Assembly (NCBI RefSeq): GCF_025144465.1
Contig: NZ_CP083553.1
Location: 1,176,001 to 1,240,000, forward strand
Origin: Leisingera sp. S132
GTDB lineage: Bacteria > Pseudomonadota > Alphaproteobacteria > Rhodobacterales > Rhodobacteraceae
Direction of reading: 5' to 3'
DNA: 64,000 nucleotides
Under the pieces are notes generated by a model. That model made no database searches. It was not told where the DNA came from and saw only the letters and a program-made list of their open reading frames with translations. The position numbers were made by a program, and so were the translations under genes. This document shows positions 1 through 9,013 of this stretch, piece after piece (the first letter of the stretch is position 1; the number at the start of each line of letters is the position of its first letter).

Positions 1-531
1 CAGCGTTGCGTCGGTGTCGATGTCCATCCAGCGGACGTTGAACCGCAACGCGCCATTGTCAGAGATCTGGTAGTCGGCCCCGGCGTTCACCGCGACGCCA
101 AAGCTGTCGTCCAGCTTGAGCGTGCCAAGCGCGGTCTCTTCCTCAAAGAAGGTGGTGTAATTCAGGCCCAGGCCAAGGAACGGCTTGATCACCCCTTGGG
201 TGGGGAAGTGGTAGTTGACCGACAGGGTCGGCGGCAGCTGCTTGGCGGAGGCCGCATAGGCACCACCCAGGTTGACGTCGTGCTCAAACGGCGTGGCCGC
301 CAGCAACTCGACACCCCAGTTGTCACGGAAGAAGTACTCAACGGTCAGCGACAGCGCGGTGCCGTCATCAATGTCAGCCAGCGCGCCGGCCAGGGTGCCA
401 TTGCCGGATTTCGGGTTCACATTGGCGATACCGACGCCGACAGTCCAGTCGCCTTGCTCCTGAGCAAGTGCGGGGGCGGCCAGCGCGGCCAGGGCGGAGG
501 TCAGCGCAAGTGCGGAAACCATGCGTTTCAT
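1..531 (-). CDS. ompW: OmpW-family outer membrane protein, 3' end beyond window
   Basis: Reading the minus strand from ATG at 531 gives 177 residues with no stop before the window edge. The N-terminus is a signal peptide (MKRMVSALALTSALAALAAP, cleavage after ALA-Q). The mature part has the alternating strands of a small beta-barrel, with OmpW-like stretches such as WTVGVGIANVNPKSGNGT, VEYFFRDNWGVELLAATPF, VNYHF, IKPFLGLGLNYT and LRFNVRWMDI. OmpW proteins are eight-stranded outer membrane porins of about 200 to 230 residues, so the last strands are missing here. A second in-frame ATG at 522 is possible but would shorten the signal peptide. An FNR-type box lies 62 bp upstream, which fits the oxygen control known for ompW in other proteobacteria. 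Confidence 0.85.
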   Translation of the reverse strand, partial: MKRMVSALALTSALAALAAPALAQEQGDWTVGVGIANVNPKSGNGTLAGALADIDDGTALSLTVEYFFRDNWGVELLAATPFEHDVNLGGAYAASAKQLPPTLSVNYHFPTQGVIKPFLGLGLNYTTFFEEETALGTLKLDDSFGVAVNAGADYQISDNGALRFNVRWMDIDTDATL

Positions 532-592
532 GGGGTGCGTCCCTTTTCTTGTGTTCACCTCGACGTGATGCGCCCGAAACGGGCGGCAGACC

Positions 593-606
593 CTGATCTG
601 AGTCAA
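593..606 (-). promoter_or_regulatory. FNR/FnrL-like binding site upstream of ompW
   Basis: CTGATCTGAGTCAA matches the FNR-family consensus TTGAT-N4-ATCAA at 8 of 10 fixed positions and keeps the dyad. It lies about 62 bp before the ompW ATG and 75 bp before the divergent acyl-CoA synthetase gene, a plausible activator distance for ompW. Assignment to ompW rather than the divergent operon is inference. Confidence 0.5.
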
Positions 607-680
607 ATGGGTGTGATGTTACCTATTGAAAACGCGAAGAAAAAACGCATACCGGCTATGCGTTTCAGGAATGTCTAAAC

Positions 681-2210
681 ATGCATCAAGAACGTAACAT
701 TCCAGGGCTTCGCGCAGACGGCAGCTGGGACTTGCCAGGGCGGTTGAATATGGCCGCGCAATGCCTGGCGCAGCCGGACGATGCGCTGGCGCTGATTGAC
801 ATGACCGGCCCTGTACGCCGCGACATTTCCTATGGCGAATTGGCGGCAATGACAGACGGGCTGGCGCGCTATCTGCTGACCCGCATCCAGCCCGGCGACC
901 GGGTCGGGGTGCTGCTCAGCCAGTCGCCCTGGTGCGCGGCGGCACATCTGGCGGTCTGGAAGACGGGCGGCATCTCTGTGCCGCTGTTCAAACTGTTCAA
1001 ACATGACGCGCTGGCCTCGCGGGCTGGCGATGCCGGAGTGCGGTTTGTCTTTACCGATGCCGAGGGCGCGGACTTGCTGGGCAATTTGGCCGAGGCCGTG
1101 ATGGCGGACACAGCCGGCATTGATGGCGCGCCGGTGACCTTCGCTGACACCGAACCGGATACCCCAGCCGTTCTGATCTACACCTCCGGCACCACCGGCA
1201 GCCCCAAAGGCGCGCTGCATGGCCATAGAGTGCTGACCGGCCACCTGCCGGGCGTTGCCATCAGCCATGATCACCTCGGCCAGCCGGGTGATGTCCTTTG
1301 GACGCCGGCGGACTGGGCCTGGATCGGCGGCCTGTTCGATGTGCTGATGCCGGGCCTGGCGCTGGGCGTGCCGGTGGTTGCGGCGCGGCTGGACAAGTTC
1401 ACGCCGGAGGCCTGCGCGGAGCTGATCGCGCAGGCAGGCGTGCGCAACATCTTCTTTCCGCCGACCGCACTCAGGATGCTGAAGGCAGCCGGGCAGGGGC
1501 TCAGCGGTCTGCGCTCTGTTGCCAGCGGCGGAGAGCCCCTGGGCGCCGAGATGCTCGCCTGGGGCCGGCGGCAGCTGGGGGTGACCATCAACGAGTTTTA
1601 CGGCCAGACCGAATGCAACATGGTGGCCTCCTCCTGCGCCGCGGACTTCGAGCCGCGCCCGGGCTGCATCGGCAAGGCGGTGCCGGGGCATGAGCTGGCG
1701 GTGATCGACGAAGCGGGCAACCCTGCGCAAGGCGAGGGCGACGTCGCCATCCGCCGCGGCTCGGCCTCGATGCTGCTGGAATACTGGAACCGGCCTGTGG
1801 AAACTGCGGCCAAATTTCGCGACGACTGGCTGGTGACTGGCGACCGCGGCATCTGGGAGGGGGATTACTTGCGTTTCGTAGGCCGCGAGGATGACGTGAT
1901 TACCTCCGGCGGCTACCGCATCGGTCCGGCAGAGATCGAGGATTGTTTGATGACCCACCCGGCAGTGGCGACGGTTGGCGTGGTCGGCAAGCCCGACAGC
2001 CTGCGCACCGAGATCGTCAAAGCCTATGTGGTGCTGAAGCCGGGGGCGGAGGCCTCGGAACGGGAACTGCAGGATTACGTAAAGGGCCGCCTCGCGCAGT
2101 ACTCCTATCCGCGTGAGGTGGCGTTCCTGGACGCGCTGCCGATGACCGTGACCGGCAAGGTGATCCGCAAGGAATTGAAGGCGCGGGCTGCGGGGGAGAT
2201 TAAGCAGTAA
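681..2210 (+). CDS. AMP-dependent acyl-CoA synthetase of leucine-catabolic operon
   Basis: This 509-residue enzyme belongs to the acyl-adenylate-forming superfamily, which activates a carboxylic acid with ATP and CoA. The P-loop-like AMP-binding motif LIYTSGTTGSPKG lies near residue 165. The YGQTE motif, the TGDRG aspartate, the hinge region (VGREDDVITSGGYRIGPAEI) and the C-terminal catalytic lysine in TGKVIRKELK are all present. The length is at the short end for acetyl-CoA synthetase relatives and fits medium-chain or acetoacetate-type ligases. It is the first gene before methylcrotonyl-CoA carboxylase, so a branched short-chain acid or acetoacetate is the likely substrate; this is inferred from context. 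Its stop overlaps the next start as TAATG. Confidence 0.85.
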   Translation: MHQERNIPGLRADGSWDLPGRLNMAAQCLAQPDDALALIDMTGPVRRDISYGELAAMTDGLARYLLTRIQPGDRVGVLLSQSPWCAAAHLAVWKTGGISVPLFKLFKHDALASRAGDAGVRFVFTDAEGADLLGNLAEAVMADTAGIDGAPVTFADTEPDTPAVLIYTSGTTGSPKGALHGHRVLTGHLPGVAISHDHLGQPGDVLWTPADWAWIGGLFDVLMPGLALGVPVVAARLDKFTPEACAELIAQAGVRNIFFPPTALRMLKAAGQGLSGLRSVASGGEPLGAEMLAWGRRQLGVTINEFYGQTECNMVASSCAADFEPRPGCIGKAVPGHELAVIDEAGNPAQGEGDVAIRRGSASMLLEYWNRPVETAAKFRDDWLVTGDRGIWEGDYLRFVGREDDVITSGGYRIGPAEIEDCLMTHPAVATVGVVGKPDSLRTEIVKAYVVLKPGAEASERELQDYVKGRLAQYSYPREVAFLDALPMTVTGKVIRKELKARAAGEIKQ

Positions 2211-3127
2211 TGAGCAACAGTGACACAGCCGACGACCTGCAGCGGTTTCTGACGGATGTAGACCGAAAGTTTTATGCCGAGTTTGACCCTTTTTACTTCT
2301 GGACCCTTGCTGAGTGTTTGAACAAGGCAACACCAAGCAGCTTACGAATTCAGGACATCGATTCTGGTGAAGTCTTGGGAGAGCATTCCGTTCTAGATGG
2401 GCTTAAAATTTCTCGTGAACGGTATGAAGAGTATGCGATCCATACCATTAGGGCGTTGCGCTACTTTTCCTCTGAAACATTGGTTCTGTTCATTTTGTGC
2501 GGCTCAGACTTCGGGCCATTTGCGCGAATTGCATCCACGATGCGGGAAAGGGCATTGGCTCAGGTCTATCGGGCACTGAAAGATGAAAAAGTGCCTGAAG
2601 GGTTTGAGGTAGTTATTGGCGGGCAACCGCTCGCATTCAATGAATGGCTGTCCTACCAACTTTTCGCTGACCCGCGACAGTTGGAGGCTGTCACTCAAGG
2701 GGAGATCAAGCGGCTGGTTGTAGAGGAAGCTGATCTACTCTCTGAACGCGGAGCAATAAACGCATTTAAGCACGGAAAGCCAACTTATTTTGGCCCTGGC
2801 GTTGCTTTGAAGGTCAAAGACGAAACTGGTGAGTTTAGCCCCCTGAACGAAGTGGTTTCAGGGCTGAATTGGGTTGATTGGTACGAAAGCAAGGGGCGGG
2901 ACTTCTCCGTAGCTTTCGGGACCGAAGAACTGAATTCGGAACAGGATATGAAACGCCTCATGGCTGTTTCTTTACTGCTGCATTCGATTTGTTTGGTCAG
3001 AGGAGCAGTATCAAGAGGGGAAGCACAAGTTGATGTACACCTCCCCAATAACTTTGAAACCGGCCTTTCCGTGAAAAGGCAGAAGTTCAAGTTTTCGTTC
3101 AAACAAAAGGGAGTGCCGGTTAAATGA
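2210..3127 (+). CDS. Unrecognised AT-rich 305-residue protein inside leucine operon
   Basis: I do not recognise a family. The 305-residue product is soluble, with no signal peptide or membrane segment, and is rich in aromatic and acidic residues near its start. It has an [11 protein letters not shown] stretch near residue 185 and a very basic C-terminus ([14 protein letters not shown]). Base composition is visibly lower in GC than both neighbours (for example 28 of 60 bases at 2281-2340). The start overlaps the upstream TAA by one base (TAATG) and the stop overlaps the mccB start (ATGA), so the gene is translationally coupled on both sides. A full-length frame with operon-compatible ends argues for a functional gene. 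Composition suggests it was acquired. Function unknown. Confidence 0.75.
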   Translation: MSNSDTADDLQRFLTDVDRKFYAEFDPFYFWTLAECLNKATPSSLRIQDIDSGEVLGEHSVLDGLKISRERYEEYAIHTIRALRYFSSETLVLFILCGSDFGPFARIASTMRERALAQVYRALKDEKVPEGFEVVIGGQPLAFNEWLSYQLFADPRQLEAVTQGEIKRLVVEEADLLSERGAINAFKHGKPTYFGPGVALKVKDETGEFSPLNEVVSGLNWVDWYESKGRDFSVAFGTEELNSEQDMKRLMAVSLLLHSICLVRGAVSRGEAQVDVHLPNNFETGLSVKRQKFKFSFKQKGVPVK

Positions 3128-4728
3128 AACTCACATCCAAGGCGATGCCCTCCTCGGACGGCTTCAAGCAGAACCGCGAGGCGCATCTGGCGGCTCTTGC
3201 GCAGATCAGCGAGGCGGCTGAGGCCGCGCGCTTGGGCGGCGGCGAGAAATCCCGCGCCCGGCACGAAAGCCGCGGCAAGATGCTGCCGCGCCGCCGGGTG
3301 GCAAACCTGCTGGACCCCGGCTCCCCGTTCCTGGAGATCGGCGCCACCGCGGCGCATGCCATGTATGACGGCGCCGCGCCCGCGGCGGGCGTGATTGCGG
3401 GCATCGGCCGGGTGCACGGGCAGGAGGTCATGGTGGTCTGCAATGACGCCACCGTGAAAGGCGGCACCTATTACCCGATGACGGTGAAGAAACACCTGCG
3501 CGCGCAGGAAATTGCCGAGGAAAACCGTCTCCCCTGCATCTATCTGGTCGACTCGGGCGGCGCCAACCTGCCCAACCAGGACGAGGTCTTCCCCGACCGC
3601 GACCATTTCGGGCGCATCTTCTACAACCAGGCGCGGATGTCGGCCAAGGGCATCCCGCAAATCGCGGTCGTCATGGGCTCCTGCACCGCGGGCGGCGCCT
3701 ATGTGCCGGCTATGTCGGACGTCACCATCATCGTTAAGGAGCAGGGCACCATCTTCCTGGCCGGCCCGCCGCTGGTGAAGGCCGCGACGGGCGAGGTCGT
3801 CAGCGCCGAGGATCTGGGCGGCGGTGATGTGCACACGCGCCTCTCCGGTGTGGCCGATTATTTGGCCGAGGATGACGCCCACGCGCTGGCGCTGGCCCGC
3901 CGTGCGGTGCAGTCGCTGAACATCACCAAGCCGCTGACGGTGAACTGGGCCAGCCCGGAAGAGCCGGCTTACGACCCCGAGGAAATCCTTGGCGTGGTTC
4001 CGGGCGATCTGCGCACGCCTTATGACATCCGCGAAGTGATCGCGCGGCTGGTCGACGGCTCCCGCTTTGACGAGTTCAAACCGCGCTTCGGCGAAACCCT
4101 GGTGACCGGCTTTGCCCACCTCAAGGGCTGCCCGATCGGCATCATCGCCAACAACGGCGTCTTGTTCTCCGAAGCCGCCCAGAAAGGCGCGCATTTCGTG
4201 GAACTGTGCAGCCAGCGCAAGATCCCGCTGGTGTTCCTGCAGAACATCACCGGCTTCATGGTCGGCCGCAAATACGAAAACGAAGGCATCGCCCGCCACG
4301 GCGCCAAGATGGTGACGGCCGTCGCCACCACCAATGTCCCCAAGATCACCATGCTGGTCGGCGGCTCCTTTGGTGCCGGCAACTACGGCATGTCGGGCCG
4401 CGCTTACTCCCCGCGCTTCCTGTGGACCTGGCCGAATTCCCGCATCTCGGTGATGGGCGGCGAGCAGGCGGCGGGTGTGCTGGCGACCGTGAAACGCGAC
4501 GCCATCGAACGCCAGGGGGGCAGCTGGAGCACCGAGGACGAAGCGGAGTTCAAACGCCCCACCATCGAGATGTTCGAGGAACAGAGCCATCCGCTTTATG
4601 CCTCGGCCCGCCTCTGGGATGACGGCATAATCGACCCGCGCAAATCCCGCGACGTGCTGGCCCTGTCGCTGAGCGCCGCGCTGAATGCCCCGATCGAAGA
4701 CACGCGCTTCGGCGTGTTCCGGATGTGA
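3124..4728 (+). CDS. mccB: Methylcrotonoyl-CoA carboxylase carboxyltransferase (beta) subunit
   Basis: This 534-residue protein matches the biotin-dependent carboxyltransferase family and has the usual length for MccB (about 535). It transfers the carboxyl group from biotin to 3-methylcrotonyl-CoA in leucine breakdown. Diagnostic stretches include the N-terminal [54 protein letters not shown] and the oxyanion-hole glycines in [15 protein letters not shown]. The C-terminal half has [20 protein letters not shown] and [13 protein letters not shown]. The start ATG overlaps the stop of the preceding orphan gene (ATGA). The alpha subunit follows 9 bp downstream. LiuB would be an equivalent name. 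Confidence 0.95.
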   Translation: MKLTSKAMPSSDGFKQNREAHLAALAQISEAAEAARLGGGEKSRARHESRGKMLPRRRVANLLDPGSPFLEIGATAAHAMYDGAAPAAGVIAGIGRVHGQEVMVVCNDATVKGGTYYPMTVKKHLRAQEIAEENRLPCIYLVDSGGANLPNQDEVFPDRDHFGRIFYNQARMSAKGIPQIAVVMGSCTAGGAYVPAMSDVTIIVKEQGTIFLAGPPLVKAATGEVVSAEDLGGGDVHTRLSGVADYLAEDDAHALALARRAVQSLNITKPLTVNWASPEEPAYDPEEILGVVPGDLRTPYDIREVIARLVDGSRFDEFKPRFGETLVTGFAHLKGCPIGIIANNGVLFSEAAQKGAHFVELCSQRKIPLVFLQNITGFMVGRKYENEGIARHGAKMVTAVATTNVPKITMLVGGSFGAGNYGMSGRAYSPRFLWTWPNSRISVMGGEQAAGVLATVKRDAIERQGGSWSTEDEAEFKRPTIEMFEEQSHPLYASARLWDDGIIDPRKSRDVLALSLSAALNAPIEDTRFGVFRM

Positions 4729-4737
4729 GGATCTCCC

Positions 4738-6663
4738 ATGTTTGACAAAATCCTGATTGCCAACCGCGGAGAGATTGCCTGCCGCGTGATGGAAACCGCC
4801 CGTGCCATGGGGGTGCTGACCGTGGCTGTTTACTCCGACGCCGATGCGGCTTCGAAACATGTGGCGCTGGCGGATGAGGCCGTGCATATCGGCGGCCCGG
4901 CCCCGGCAGACAGCTACCTGAAGGGCGACGAGATCATCCGCGTCGCACAGGAAACCGGCGCCCAGGCGATCCACCCGGGGTACGGCTTCCTGTCGGAAAA
5001 CCCGAAATTCGTCGAGGCGGTGGAGGCTGCGGGCCTCACTTTCATCGGGCCGTCGGCGGATGCGATCCGCAAGATGGGCCTCAAGGACGCCGCCAAGGCG
5101 CTGATGGAAGAGGCCGGCGTGCCGGTGGTGCCGGGCTATCACGGTGCCAATCAGGACCCGGAGTTCCTGGCCGGCGAGGCGGAGAAGATCGGCTATCCGG
5201 TGCTGATCAAGGCGGTTGCCGGCGGCGGCGGCAAAGGCATGCGGTTGGTCGAAAAGCCTGCCGAATTTGCCGATGCCCTGAAAAGTGCCCAAGGCGAGGC
5301 GACCACCGCCTTTGGCAACCCGGATGTCCTGATCGAGAAATACATCCAGCAGCCGCGGCATATCGAGGTCCAGGTCTTTGGCGACGGGACCCACGCGGTG
5401 CATCTGTTCGAGCGCGACTGCTCCCTGCAGCGCCGCCATCAGAAGGTGATCGAGGAAGCGCCCGCGCCGGGCATGACCGAGGAGATGCGCGAGGCGATGG
5501 GACAGGCTGGCGTGCGGGCGGCGGAGGCCATCGGCTATAAGGGCGCGGGCACGGTCGAGTTCATCGTTGACGGCTCTGACGGGCTGCGCCCCGACGGGTT
5601 CTGGTTCATGGAAATGAACACCCGCCTGCAGGTGGAGCATCCGGTGACCGAGCTGATCACCGGCGTCGATCTGGTGGAGTGGCAGTTGCGCGTCGCCTCT
5701 GGCGAGAGTCTGCCCGCCAAGCAGGAAGACCTCACCATCACCGGCCACGCCTTTGAGGCGCGGCTTTACGCGGAGGACGTGCCCAAGGGCTTCCTGCCCG
5801 CAACCGGCACCCTAACCCATCTGTCCTTCCCGGCTGAGGCCCGCGCCGACAGCGGTGTGCGGGCAGGGGATACTATCAGCCCCTGGTACGACCCGATGAT
5901 CTCCAAGGTGATCGTGCATGGTTCCACCCGCAAGGTGGCGCTGTCGCGGCTGGCCCGCGCGCTGGAGGAAACGCAAGTCGGCGGAACCGTCACCAACCTG
6001 GCATTCCTTGGCGCACTGGCGGCGCATGAGGGCTTTGCCAACGGCGAGGTGGACACCGGACTGATTGCCCGCGATCTGGACGCGCTGACCGCAGCGCCGG
6101 TGGTGGAACTGCGCCACAAGGCAGCGGCCGGCATGGTGGCGCTGGATCTGGTGGAGGCTGCACCGGACACCGGTTTCACCCTCTGGGCGCCTCTGCACCG
6201 GGCCGTCATCCTTTCCCATGCGGGTGAGGAGTTTACGGCGGATGTGCAGGTGGACGGGCCGGACCGGCAGCTTTGGACCATTGATGGCGAAACCGTCGTG
6301 GCCGAACGCAGCCAGGGCCAGTGGCGCATTGACGAGCGCCGGATGCCCGCGGTGTCGCAGTCGGGAACGCTGATCACTGTGCATGATGCCTACGGGCTGG
6401 AGTTCACCGCGATAGACCCGCTGGACCGCGATGCGGCAGCAGGCGGCGACAGCAACGTGATCGAGGCGCCGATGCCGGGCCTCGTGAAGGCGGTCTTTGC
6501 CGAAGCCGGCCAGGCGGTGAAGGAGGGCGACCGGCTTGCGATTCTGGAAGCGATGAAAATGGAGCATTCGCTGCTGGCGGCCCGCGACGGTGTGGTGGCC
6601 GAGGTTCTGGCCGCTGCAGGCGACCAGGTTGAAGCCGGTGCAGCGCTGGTGCGGCTGGAATAA
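4738..6663 (+). CDS. mccA: Methylcrotonoyl-CoA carboxylase biotin-carboxylase (alpha) subunit
   Basis: This 641-residue, two-function subunit carboxylates biotin with ATP and bicarbonate. The N-terminal biotin carboxylase starts FDKILIANRGEIACRV and has the ATP-grasp loop GGGGKGMRLV, the RDCSLQRRHQK active-site region and EMNTRLQVEHPVTE. A linker domain leads to a C-terminal biotinyl domain in which ILEAMKMEH places the biotinylated lysine at residue 607. The biotin protein ligase encoded at 26547 is the obvious modifying enzyme. Methylcrotonyl rather than acetyl- or propionyl-CoA specificity is inferred from the adjacent mccB, HMG-CoA lyase and methylglutaconyl-CoA hydratase genes. Confidence 0.95.
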   Translation: MFDKILIANRGEIACRVMETARAMGVLTVAVYSDADAASKHVALADEAVHIGGPAPADSYLKGDEIIRVAQETGAQAIHPGYGFLSENPKFVEAVEAAGLTFIGPSADAIRKMGLKDAAKALMEEAGVPVVPGYHGANQDPEFLAGEAEKIGYPVLIKAVAGGGGKGMRLVEKPAEFADALKSAQGEATTAFGNPDVLIEKYIQQPRHIEVQVFGDGTHAVHLFERDCSLQRRHQKVIEEAPAPGMTEEMREAMGQAGVRAAEAIGYKGAGTVEFIVDGSDGLRPDGFWFMEMNTRLQVEHPVTELITGVDLVEWQLRVASGESLPAKQEDLTITGHAFEARLYAEDVPKGFLPATGTLTHLSFPAEARADSGVRAGDTISPWYDPMISKVIVHGSTRKVALSRLARALEETQVGGTVTNLAFLGALAAHEGFANGEVDTGLIARDLDALTAAPVVELRHKAAAGMVALDLVEAAPDTGFTLWAPLHRAVILSHAGEEFTADVQVDGPDRQLWTIDGETVVAERSQGQWRIDERRMPAVSQSGTLITVHDAYGLEFTAIDPLDRDAAAGGDSNVIEAPMPGLVKAVFAEAGQAVKEGDRLAILEAMKMEHSLLAARDGVVAEVLAAAGDQVEAGAALVRLE

Positions 6664-6681
6664 GAAGACGGCTGATCTGGG

Positions 6682-6740
6682 GCGGGGGCGGCGCGCCTGC
6701 CGCCCCCGCTGCGGTTTGAGTATTTTTGGAAAGATGAAGC
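6682..6740 (+). repeat. Hairpin plus GAGTATTTTTGGAAAGATGAAG dispersed motif, copy 1
   Basis: Between mccA and the lyase gene is a perfect 11-bp stem (GCGGGGGCGGC at 6682-6692 with its complement at 6699-6709, 6-nt loop). Eight bases later comes a T-rich stretch at 6718-6740 beginning GAGTATTTTTGG and ending AAGATGAAGC. A second hairpin-plus-motif copy occurs at 50561-50617 after an unrelated gene, so it is a dispersed element. It resembles an intrinsic terminator, but the T-run is displaced from the stem. Confidence 0.6.
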
Positions 6741-6753
6741 CGGAGGGCATTCC

Positions 6754-7611
6754 ATGGGTGAATTTGCCGAAATCTTCGAAGTTGGCCCGCGCGACGGGCT
6801 GCAGAACGAAAAGCGGGAGATCCCGGTTGCGGAAAAGGTGGCGCTGACCGACTGCCTCAGCCGCGCCGGGTTCAAACGCATCGAGGTGGCCAGTTTCGTG
6901 TCGCCCAAATGGGTGCCGCAGATGGCGGGCAGCGCGGAGGTGCTGGCGGGTATCACCCGCGCATCTGGCGTCCGCTATGCAGCTCTGACCCCCAATATGC
7001 GCGGATATGAAGACGCGGTAGCCGCCAAAGCGGATGAGATCGCGGTCTTTGCATCGGCTTCCGAAGGCTTCTCCAAGGCAAATATCAACGCCACCATCGA
7101 GGAAAGCATAACGCGCTTCCTTCCGATCCTGGAGGCCGCCAAGGAAACCGGGCTGCCGGTCCGGGGCTATGTCTCCTGCGTGACCGACTGCCCTTATGAC
7201 GGGGCCACGCCGCCCGGGAAGGTGGCAGAGGTGGCCGAACGGCTGTTCTCGCTCGGCTGTTACGAGATCTCGCTGGGCGACACCATCGGACAGGGCACCC
7301 CGGAGGCGATCACTGCGATGCTCAATGCTGTCACCGCGCGGGTGCCCGCTGTACAGCTGGCAGGCCACTACCACGATACCGCGGGCCGGGCGCTCGACAA
7401 TATCGAAGCTTCGCTGGCGCAGGGCGTGCGGGTGTTCGATGCGGCCGTTGGCGGCCTCGGCGGCTGCCCCTATGCGCCGGGCGCGGCGGGCAATGTGGCA
7501 ACGGAAGCGGTGCACAAGCGCCTGACCGGACTGGGCTATGAAACCGGCCTGGATGCGGAGGTGCTGGAAGAAGCCGCAGCACTCGCCCGGGCCATGCGCG
7601 GCCTGCAGTAA
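6754..7611 (+). CDS. mvaB: Hydroxymethylglutaryl-CoA lyase
   Basis: This 285-residue TIM-barrel lyase splits 3-hydroxy-3-methylglutaryl-CoA into acetyl-CoA and acetoacetate, the last step of leucine degradation. The start FEVGPRDGLQNEK carries the conserved metal-binding GPRDGLQ motif. The catalytic cysteine signature appears as VGGLGGCPYAPGAAGNVATE, and the metal-binding histidines as AGHYHDT. Length is typical for bacterial HMG-CoA lyases. A good ribosome site (GGAGGG) precedes the ATG. The lyase follows mccA after 90 bp holding a dispersed hairpin element, and the hydratase gene follows 20 bp downstream. Confidence 0.95.
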   Translation: MGEFAEIFEVGPRDGLQNEKREIPVAEKVALTDCLSRAGFKRIEVASFVSPKWVPQMAGSAEVLAGITRASGVRYAALTPNMRGYEDAVAAKADEIAVFASASEGFSKANINATIEESITRFLPILEAAKETGLPVRGYVSCVTDCPYDGATPPGKVAEVAERLFSLGCYEISLGDTIGQGTPEAITAMLNAVTARVPAVQLAGHYHDTAGRALDNIEASLAQGVRVFDAAVGGLGGCPYAPGAAGNVATEAVHKRLTGLGYETGLDAEVLEEAAALARAMRGLQ

Positions 7612-7631
7612 GAATTCAGCGGAGATACAAG

Positions 7632-8414
7632 ATGTTCGAGACAATCACCCTGGACACCGACGCCCGCGGCGTTTGCACCCTGACCCTGAACCGGGCCGAG
7701 AAGCACAACGCCATGTCCGGCCAGATGCTGCAGGAACTGACCCTGGCGGCAAAGCGGCTGGCCGAGGATGAGACCGTCCGCGTTGTGGTGCTGACCGGTG
7801 CAGGCAAGAGCTTTTGCGCAGGCGGCGATCTGGGCTGGATGCGGGCGCAGATGGATGCTGATGCTGAAACCCGGGCGCGCGAGGCGCGGGTGCTGGCGGA
7901 GATGCTGATGGCGCTCAACATGCTTCCGAAGCCGCTGATCGGTGCGGTGCAGGGCAACGCCTTTGGCGGCGGTGTCGGGATGGCATCGGTTTGCGACGTG
8001 GCTATTGGGGCGGATCATCTGAAGATGGGCCTGACCGAGACCAGGCTGGGGCTGATTCCCGCCACCATCGGGCCTTACGTGATCGCCCGCATGGGCGAAG
8101 CCAAGGCGCGCCGGGTGTTTATGTCGGCCCGTCTGTTCGGTGCGGCAGAGGCCGTGGAACTCGGGCTGCTGGCCAAGGCGGTGCCCGCGGAGCAGCTTGC
8201 TGAGGCGGTCGCGGCGGAGGTTGCGCCCTATCTGAACTGTGCTCCCGGAGCGGTTGCCGCAGCCAAGAAGCTGGCCCGCGATCTGGGTCCGCGGCTGGAC
8301 AGCAGCGTGATCGACCATACAATCAAGGCGCTTGTGGATTGCTGGGAAGGGCCGGAGGCTGGCGAGGGCATCGCGGCGTTCTTTGAAAAACGCAAACCGG
8401 CATGGCAAAGCTGA
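7632..8414 (+). CDS. Enoyl-CoA hydratase, probable methylglutaconyl-CoA hydratase
   Basis: This 260-residue crotonase-fold enzyme has the oxyanion-hole segment GKSFCAGGDLGWM and the second conserved block GNAFGGGVGMASVCDVAIG, followed by ETRLGLIPATIGPYV. Crotonases hydrate enoyl-CoA thioesters in the cytoplasm. The neighbours make 3-methylglutaconyl-CoA the likely substrate, linking methylcrotonyl-CoA carboxylase to HMG-CoA lyase; it would then correspond to LiuC. It is the last gene of the operon, and a hairpin with a T-run follows its stop. Specificity is inferred only from context. Confidence 0.9.
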   Translation: MFETITLDTDARGVCTLTLNRAEKHNAMSGQMLQELTLAAKRLAEDETVRVVVLTGAGKSFCAGGDLGWMRAQMDADAETRAREARVLAEMLMALNMLPKPLIGAVQGNAFGGGVGMASVCDVAIGADHLKMGLTETRLGLIPATIGPYVIARMGEAKARRVFMSARLFGAAEAVELGLLAKAVPAEQLAEAVAAEVAPYLNCAPGAVAAAKKLARDLGPRLDSSVIDHTIKALVDCWEGPEAGEGIAAFFEKRKPAWQS

Positions 8415-8444
8415 AAAGCGGCATAATTGAATCACGTTTTCACG

Positions 8445-8476
8445 GCGGCTGCAGATCTCCCTGCGGCCGCTTTTCT
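8445..8476 (+). terminator. Intrinsic terminator after leucine operon
   Basis: A 10-bp stem with one G-T pair (GCGGCTGCAG at 8445-8454, CTGCGGCCGC at 8461-8470, loop ATCTCC) is followed by TTTTCTTAT. An alternative long pairing exists between AAAAGCGGC (8414-8422) and GCCGCTTTT (8466-8474). It separates the leucine operon from the nuo promoter. Confidence 0.7.
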
Positions 8477-8556
8477 TATGAAAACACTTGGGAATTATCC
8501 CTGTGTTGCAACAGTGCTTTTTCTATCCAAACCCCTGTGGATTAACCTTGCTTTAG

Positions 8557-8585
8557 TTGACGCTCCCCGGGCGCGGGGGTATGCA
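8557..8585 (+). promoter_or_regulatory. Sigma-70-type promoter for the nuo operon
   Basis: TTGACG at 8557-8562 and TATGCA at 8580-8585 are separated by 17 bp, close to the housekeeping consensus. They lie about 60 bp before the nuoA start and just after the terminator of the previous operon. The spacer contains a GC-rich dyad (CCCCGGGCGCGGGG). Confidence 0.5.
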
Positions 8586-8647
8586 CTGTCCAAATCAACA
8601 CGCCAATTGACGCCGCGCGGAAAACCGCCCGGGGAAAGGAGCTGCTC

Positions 8648-9013
8648 TTGGAAGAGATGTTGAGGGAATACCTGCCAATCCTGGTCTTCCTGGCCGTCGC
8701 GGCAGGTTTGGGGATTGTCCTTATCCTTGCAGCCGTCGTTCTGGCGGTCCGCAACCCGGACCCGGAAAAGGTCAGCGCCTATGAATGCGGTTTCAACGCC
8801 TTTGACGATGCCCGCATGAAATTCGATGTCCGGTTTTATCTGGTGTCGATTCTCTTCATCATTTTCGACCTTGAGATCGCCTTCCTGTTTCCCTGGGCCG
8901 TCGGTTTCAAGGACATCAGCGACCTCGGCTTCTGGTCGATGATGGTGTTCCTCGGTGTGCTGACCATCGGCTTTGCCTATGAATGGAAGAAAGGGGCTCT
9001 GGAATGGCAGTGA
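8648..9013 (+). CDS. nuoA: NADH-quinone oxidoreductase subunit A
   Basis: NuoA is a three-helix membrane subunit of complex I. The product is 121 residues, with hydrophobic segments near 9-34, 66-86 and 92-112 and the conserved loop [21 protein letters not shown]. The chosen start is TTG, because AAAGGAG lies 7 bases before it; the next in-frame ATG (8657) would be 16 bases away. This is the first gene of the nuo operon, about 60 bp after a good promoter. Its stop lies inside the start of nuoB. Confidence 0.93.
   Translation: MEEMLREYLPILVFLAVAAGLGIVLILAAVVLAVRNPDPEKVSAYECGFNAFDDARMKFDVRFYLVSILFIIFDLEIAFLFPWAVGFKDISDLGFWSMMVFLGVLTIGFAYEWKKGALEWQ

Noticed and set aside
2785-5748. 987-codon open frame on the minus strand
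   Set aside because: It is antisense to mccB and mccA, whose families are certain. Its Arg/His/Gly-rich translation is the usual shadow of GC-rich coding DNA.
8414-8647. Riboswitch before nuoA
   Set aside because: The hairpin there is a terminator with a T-run belonging to the previous operon, and a promoter follows it; nothing matches a known riboswitch.
8427-8663. 78-codon plus-strand frame before nuoA
   Set aside because: It runs across the terminator hairpin and the nuo promoter and overlaps the nuoA start; no coding pattern.
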